Source of the DNA: Ornithomonoglobus_A sp034090805 | GTDB taxonomy: Bacteria > Bacillota > Clostridia > UBA1381 | DNA: 8,637 nucleotides | Direction of reading: 5' to 3' | Assembly: GCA_034090805.1 (NCBI GenBank) | Contig: JAXDRV010000136.1 | Span: 1 to 8,637 of the forward strand | Shown here: positions 6,412 to 8,637 of the stretch, piece after piece | How positions within the stretch are numbered: the stretch's first letter is position 1 | How the letters are laid out: every line of letters starts with the position of its first letter | The notes under the pieces: model-generated | What the model was told of the DNA's origin: nothing | The model's input: only the letters and a program-made list of their open reading frames with translations | Database searches by the model: none | Program-made: the position numbers and the translations under genes

Positions 6412-8112
6412 ATGAAAATACCCTTTAAAGTAAAGGCAGGAGCAGCTGTTGCCCTTGCACTGGTGCTCGCCGCCGGAATAGCGATTTGTTCGCCGGGCAT
6501 AAAAATAAAGATAAAGGAGCAGATCAATCTGCGCTATCCTGACAAATGCCGGTACACGTATTATTACGTAAACAATATTTTGCAGTATAAGCTTGAGCCG
6601 CACGACCTTGAGCAGAATGACGTCAAGGAAATCCAAGTCGGCAACAACAAAAAATACATGGTAAATCATTCACGAGGCTTTGCGATAGAATTTCCGAGAG
6701 ATACAACATTCGATTTCACCTCCGGGAATGAATTTATACGTGCAAAAAGTAGCCGCTACGATATTACCCTGTCAAAGGAATTTTCCCCTTATGAGCGCAC
6801 ACGCTACTACATAAGGGATTACCTTCACAAATTCCTGCTGAACGAGCGTTTTCAGGAGCAGAACAAAATACAAATATACAAAAACTCCGTTGAGAAGATA
6901 AACGATTTTTGGGTGCAGGTGGTATTTGCGGAAAGAACTCCCGCCCCCGACAGTCCGATAAAGCAGAATGTGTACGCCTACTGCTATATTTACGACGAGG
7001 AGCAGCGATATTACAGAATCATGATAAAATCACCCGAATATGATGATGATTTTATCGACACCGTTTACCGTATGCTGTACTCATTCAGCCTTGACGTACC
7101 GATACAAGGGCCGTCCTACAACTACACAAACTATGAGCCCGTCCCCGACCCCAACTGGAACGAGGAAACAAAGAGCTTCTACAATGAGCTTGTGAATACG
7201 GATAAGCTTAAATGGGGAGTTTACGTTCCGCAGGGAGTGCGTGATATGCACTTTGAGGAAGTCGAGAAAATGGAAAGTAAGATAGATTACACATTCGACG
7301 GAATGATCGAATATATCTATTATTGGGAGGAATTTCCTATCGAGGGTATGCGGGAGGCATATGATAAGGGCAAGATAGTTGAGCTTACAATGCAGACTGC
7401 GACCGTCATGAATGAGGATCTCGACGGCTACAGTCCCGCATTTGATATTATTGACGGCAGACGTGATGATGAAATACGTGCGTTTGCAAGGCAAGCCAAG
7501 GAATTTGGGCATCCGTTCCTTTTCAGGCTGAATAACGAGATGAATTCCGACTGGGTATCGTATTCAAGCTCGGTGCTTATGTGCGATCCGAGTCTGTACG
7601 TCGATTTGTGGCATAAATATTACGATATTTTCCGTGAAGAGGGCGTTGACAATGCGATTTGGATCTTCAATCCGAACAACATCACCTTCCCTCCCTGCGG
7701 CTTTAACGACCCCATGGCATATTATCCGGGCAACGAATATGTTCATGTGTTCGGCGTAACAGGCTACAACACAGGCACGTACTATGCGGAAAAATTCGGC
7801 GAGAAATGGCGCAGCTTTGAAGATTTATACGATGAATGCGAGAGTCTTTTCGGCGAGAGATACGCAAAATTCCCGTGGATCATAACGGAATTTGCATCAA
7901 GCTCCGTCGGCGGTGACAAGGTTCAGTGGATAAAGGATATGTTCACGGTTCTGCACAAATATCCGAAAATAAAAATGGCATTCTGGTTTAACAGTGCCGA
8001 CTGGGATCCCGATTATCCCAAGGAAACCGTGCTGTCACGTCCGTATTGGCTCGATGAAACAGAGGACACACTGAAGGCATTCGGCGAGGGCGTAAAGTTT
8101 TGGAAAAGATAA
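6412..8112 (+). CDS. Membrane-anchored GH26-like glycoside hydrolase with an N-terminal accessory domain
   Basis: The 566-residue protein starts with a short basic stretch and one hydrophobic segment (8-28). There is no good lipobox, so it is probably an uncleaved anchor with the rest outside. Residues about 75-230 form a beta-rich domain (GFAIEFP at 89-95) of uncertain family, vaguely PsbP/DUF1795-like. A proline-rich linker follows at about 230-250. Residues about 265-560 resemble GH26 (beta-mannanase clan): the start KWGVYVPQG, the acid/base motif NNEMNSDW with E376, and the nucleophile motif ITEF with E493. The usual GH26 motif has His before the acid/base Glu; here it is N375, so specificity may differ. 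The ATG at 6412 follows AAAGGAAA (6397-6404); the ATG at 6394 precedes that site. It lies 32 bp after xerD with no terminator between. Confidence 0.75.
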   Translation: MKIPFKVKAGAAVALALVLAAGIAICSPGIKIKIKEQINLRYPDKCRYTYYYVNNILQYKLEPHDLEQNDVKEIQVGNNKKYMVNHSRGFAIEFPRDTTFDFTSGNEFIRAKSSRYDITLSKEFSPYERTRYYIRDYLHKFLLNERFQEQNKIQIYKNSVEKINDFWVQVVFAERTPAPDSPIKQNVYAYCYIYDEEQRYYRIMIKSPEYDDDFIDTVYRMLYSFSLDVPIQGPSYNYTNYEPVPDPNWNEETKSFYNELVNTDKLKWGVYVPQGVRDMHFEEVEKMESKIDYTFDGMIEYIYYWEEFPIEGMREAYDKGKIVELTMQTATVMNEDLDGYSPAFDIIDGRRDDEIRAFARQAKEFGHPFLFRLNNEMNSDWVSYSSSVLMCDPSLYVDLWHKYYDIFREEGVDNAIWIFNPNNITFPPCGFNDPMAYYPGNEYVHVFGVTGYNTGTYYAEKFGEKWRSFEDLYDECESLFGERYAKFPWIITEFASSSVGGDKVQWIKDMFTVLHKYPKIKMAFWFNSADWDPDYPKETVLSRPYWLDETEDTLKAFGEGVKFWKR

Positions 8113-8127
8113 GCTGCACATCTTGCA

Positions 8128-8175
8128 CGTCTGCGCTCACTTATGTACATTGAGTACACGGCATTCGTACAGACG
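8128..8175 (+). other. Imperfect hairpin downstream of the GH26-like gene
   Basis: An outer 6-bp stem (8128-8133/8170-8175) encloses an inner 5-bp stem (8144-8148/8154-8158). There is no T-tract, so termination by this structure is doubtful. The rest of 8176-8244 shows only a weak 5-bp AT stem near 8195-8208. Confidence 0.3.
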
Positions 8176-8244
8176 CACAATCCGATTCTTTCCCAAAACG
8201 GGTTTTGTTAAAGAAGTTAATGGTCATAGTTTGAATAAAAGCTA

Positions 8245-8273
8245 TTGACAAACACATACTTTTGTGTTAATAT
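8245..8273 (+). promoter_or_regulatory. Sigma-A promoter upstream of a short ORF
   Basis: A perfect TTGACA (8245-8250) is 17 bp from TAATAT (8268-8273), with a TG close upstream of the -10. The predicted start near 8280 is just upstream of the 8287-8314 hairpin and about 63 nt before an ATG with a strong ribosome binding site. Confidence 0.7.
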
Positions 8274-8286
8274 GGCAATATCATGT

Positions 8287-8314
8287 AGCCTACTGTAATG
8301 ACTTACAGTAGGCT
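8287..8314 (+). promoter_or_regulatory. Perfect hairpin at the 5' end of the short transcript
   Basis: A 12-bp perfect stem (8287-8298/8303-8314) with a 4-nt loop is followed by an AT-rich run. It would lie within about 10 nt of the predicted RNA 5' end. It could stabilise the mRNA, act as a weak early terminator or attenuator, or end read-through from the glycosidase gene. The T-tract is interrupted, which weakens the terminator reading. Confidence 0.6.
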
Positions 8315-8342
8315 TATTTATATATCACAGGAGGATAACAAT

Positions 8343-8456
8343 ATGCCGGGAATTATGCTTGACTGCTCAAGAAATGCAGCAGCGACTGCCATCATTATGC
8401 CGCACTGGCTGAGCGCATACACAATGCGGACAAGGGCATATACAATTCACGTATAA
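8343..8456 (+). CDS. Short ORF of 37 codons, possible leader peptide or gene remnant
   Basis: The ATG follows an excellent AGGAGG (8329-8334) by 8 bases and sits under a strong promoter and 5' hairpin, so translation initiation looks real. The predicted 37-residue product has no signal peptide or membrane segment and its function is not recognised. Its first part, PGIMLDCSRNA (2-12), resembles from memory a conserved motif in family-20-like beta-N-acetylhexosaminidases of Clostridia; the resemblance stops there. This suggests a gene 5' piece whose remainder has been lost or frameshifted, but a genuine small protein is also possible. The other two forward frames give no clear continuation; frame 8363-8476 is open without a good start codon. 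It ends 41 bp before R1 copy 2. Confidence 0.4.
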   Translation: MPGIMLDCSRNAAATAIIMPHWLSAYTMRTRAYTIHV

Positions 8457-8497
8457 CGTTGTCAACTCAAAAATTCTAAAATATTGCAGTCCGAACA

Positions 8498-8637
8498 TAT
8501 ATAATGCTCACTGAACAAATGCGATTTTCAATCGCATTTGGAAAAATTATGACTATTGTCAAAATTTTTCGTGTAAAATCAGAGATTTTACACAGTTCGC
8601 ATTGATAAAGTCTGCCCAAATAAATATTTTGAGAGCA
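8498..8637 (+). repeat. R1 copy 2, truncated by the window end
   Basis: This matches 99-238 at 139 of 140 positions in the same orientation. The only difference is A at 141 versus G at 8540, the single base between hairpins A and B; in this copy G can pair with C to lengthen hairpin A by one pair. The copy covers hairpins A, B, C and the left arm of D, then the window stops. The match begins abruptly at 8498, with unrelated DNA upstream and no strong promoter there. Hairpins D to F presumably follow outside the window. Confidence 0.9.

Overview
The window looks like chromosomal DNA from a spore-forming, strictly anaerobic Clostridia, plausibly a Ruminococcaceae/Oscillospiraceae-like gut bacterium. 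The grounds are a moderate-GC coding style with AT-rich, hairpin-dense intergenic DNA, a spoIIM-xerD pair, an electron-bifurcating NfnAB-type transhydrogenase, and intracellular and surface carbohydrate enzymes. Species cannot be named from the sequence alone.

Layout. (1) 1-407: a perfect-consensus sigma-A promoter (65-93) fires directly into a 256-bp element (103-358, here R1) that is almost entirely six head-to-tail hairpins, followed by a short AT hairpin and a Shine-Dalgarno site. (2) 408-3658: a plus-strand operon nfnA-nfnB-CE7 acetyl esterase, closed by a strong bidirectional terminator (3667-3704). (3) 3757-4203, minus strand: a small secreted protein with two copper-amine-oxidase-N-like repeats, with its own near-consensus promoter. 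(4) 4425-4759: a promoter followed by a second hairpin element (R2) flanked by a 13-bp direct repeat, sitting in the leader of spoIIM. (5) 4760-8112: spoIIM, xerD (own promoter) and a membrane-anchored GH26-like glycosidase. (6) 8113-8637: a promoter, a 5' hairpin and a 37-codon ORF, then a second R1 copy cut off by the window edge.

How the genes fit together. NfnAB balances NADH, NADPH and ferredoxin pools during fermentation. The CE7 esterase downstream would deacetylate imported oligosaccharides, and the GH26-like protein would act on a glycan at the cell surface. SpoIIM (sporulation engulfment) and XerD (chromosome dimer resolution) are conserved housekeeping neighbours.

The least explained material is non-coding. 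R1 occurs twice with 139/140 visible identity. R1 and R2 each place a roughly 250-bp hairpin chain in the predicted 5' leader of an important operon. These may be MITE-like repeats, structured regulatory RNAs, or repeats co-opted as leaders; the window alone cannot decide.
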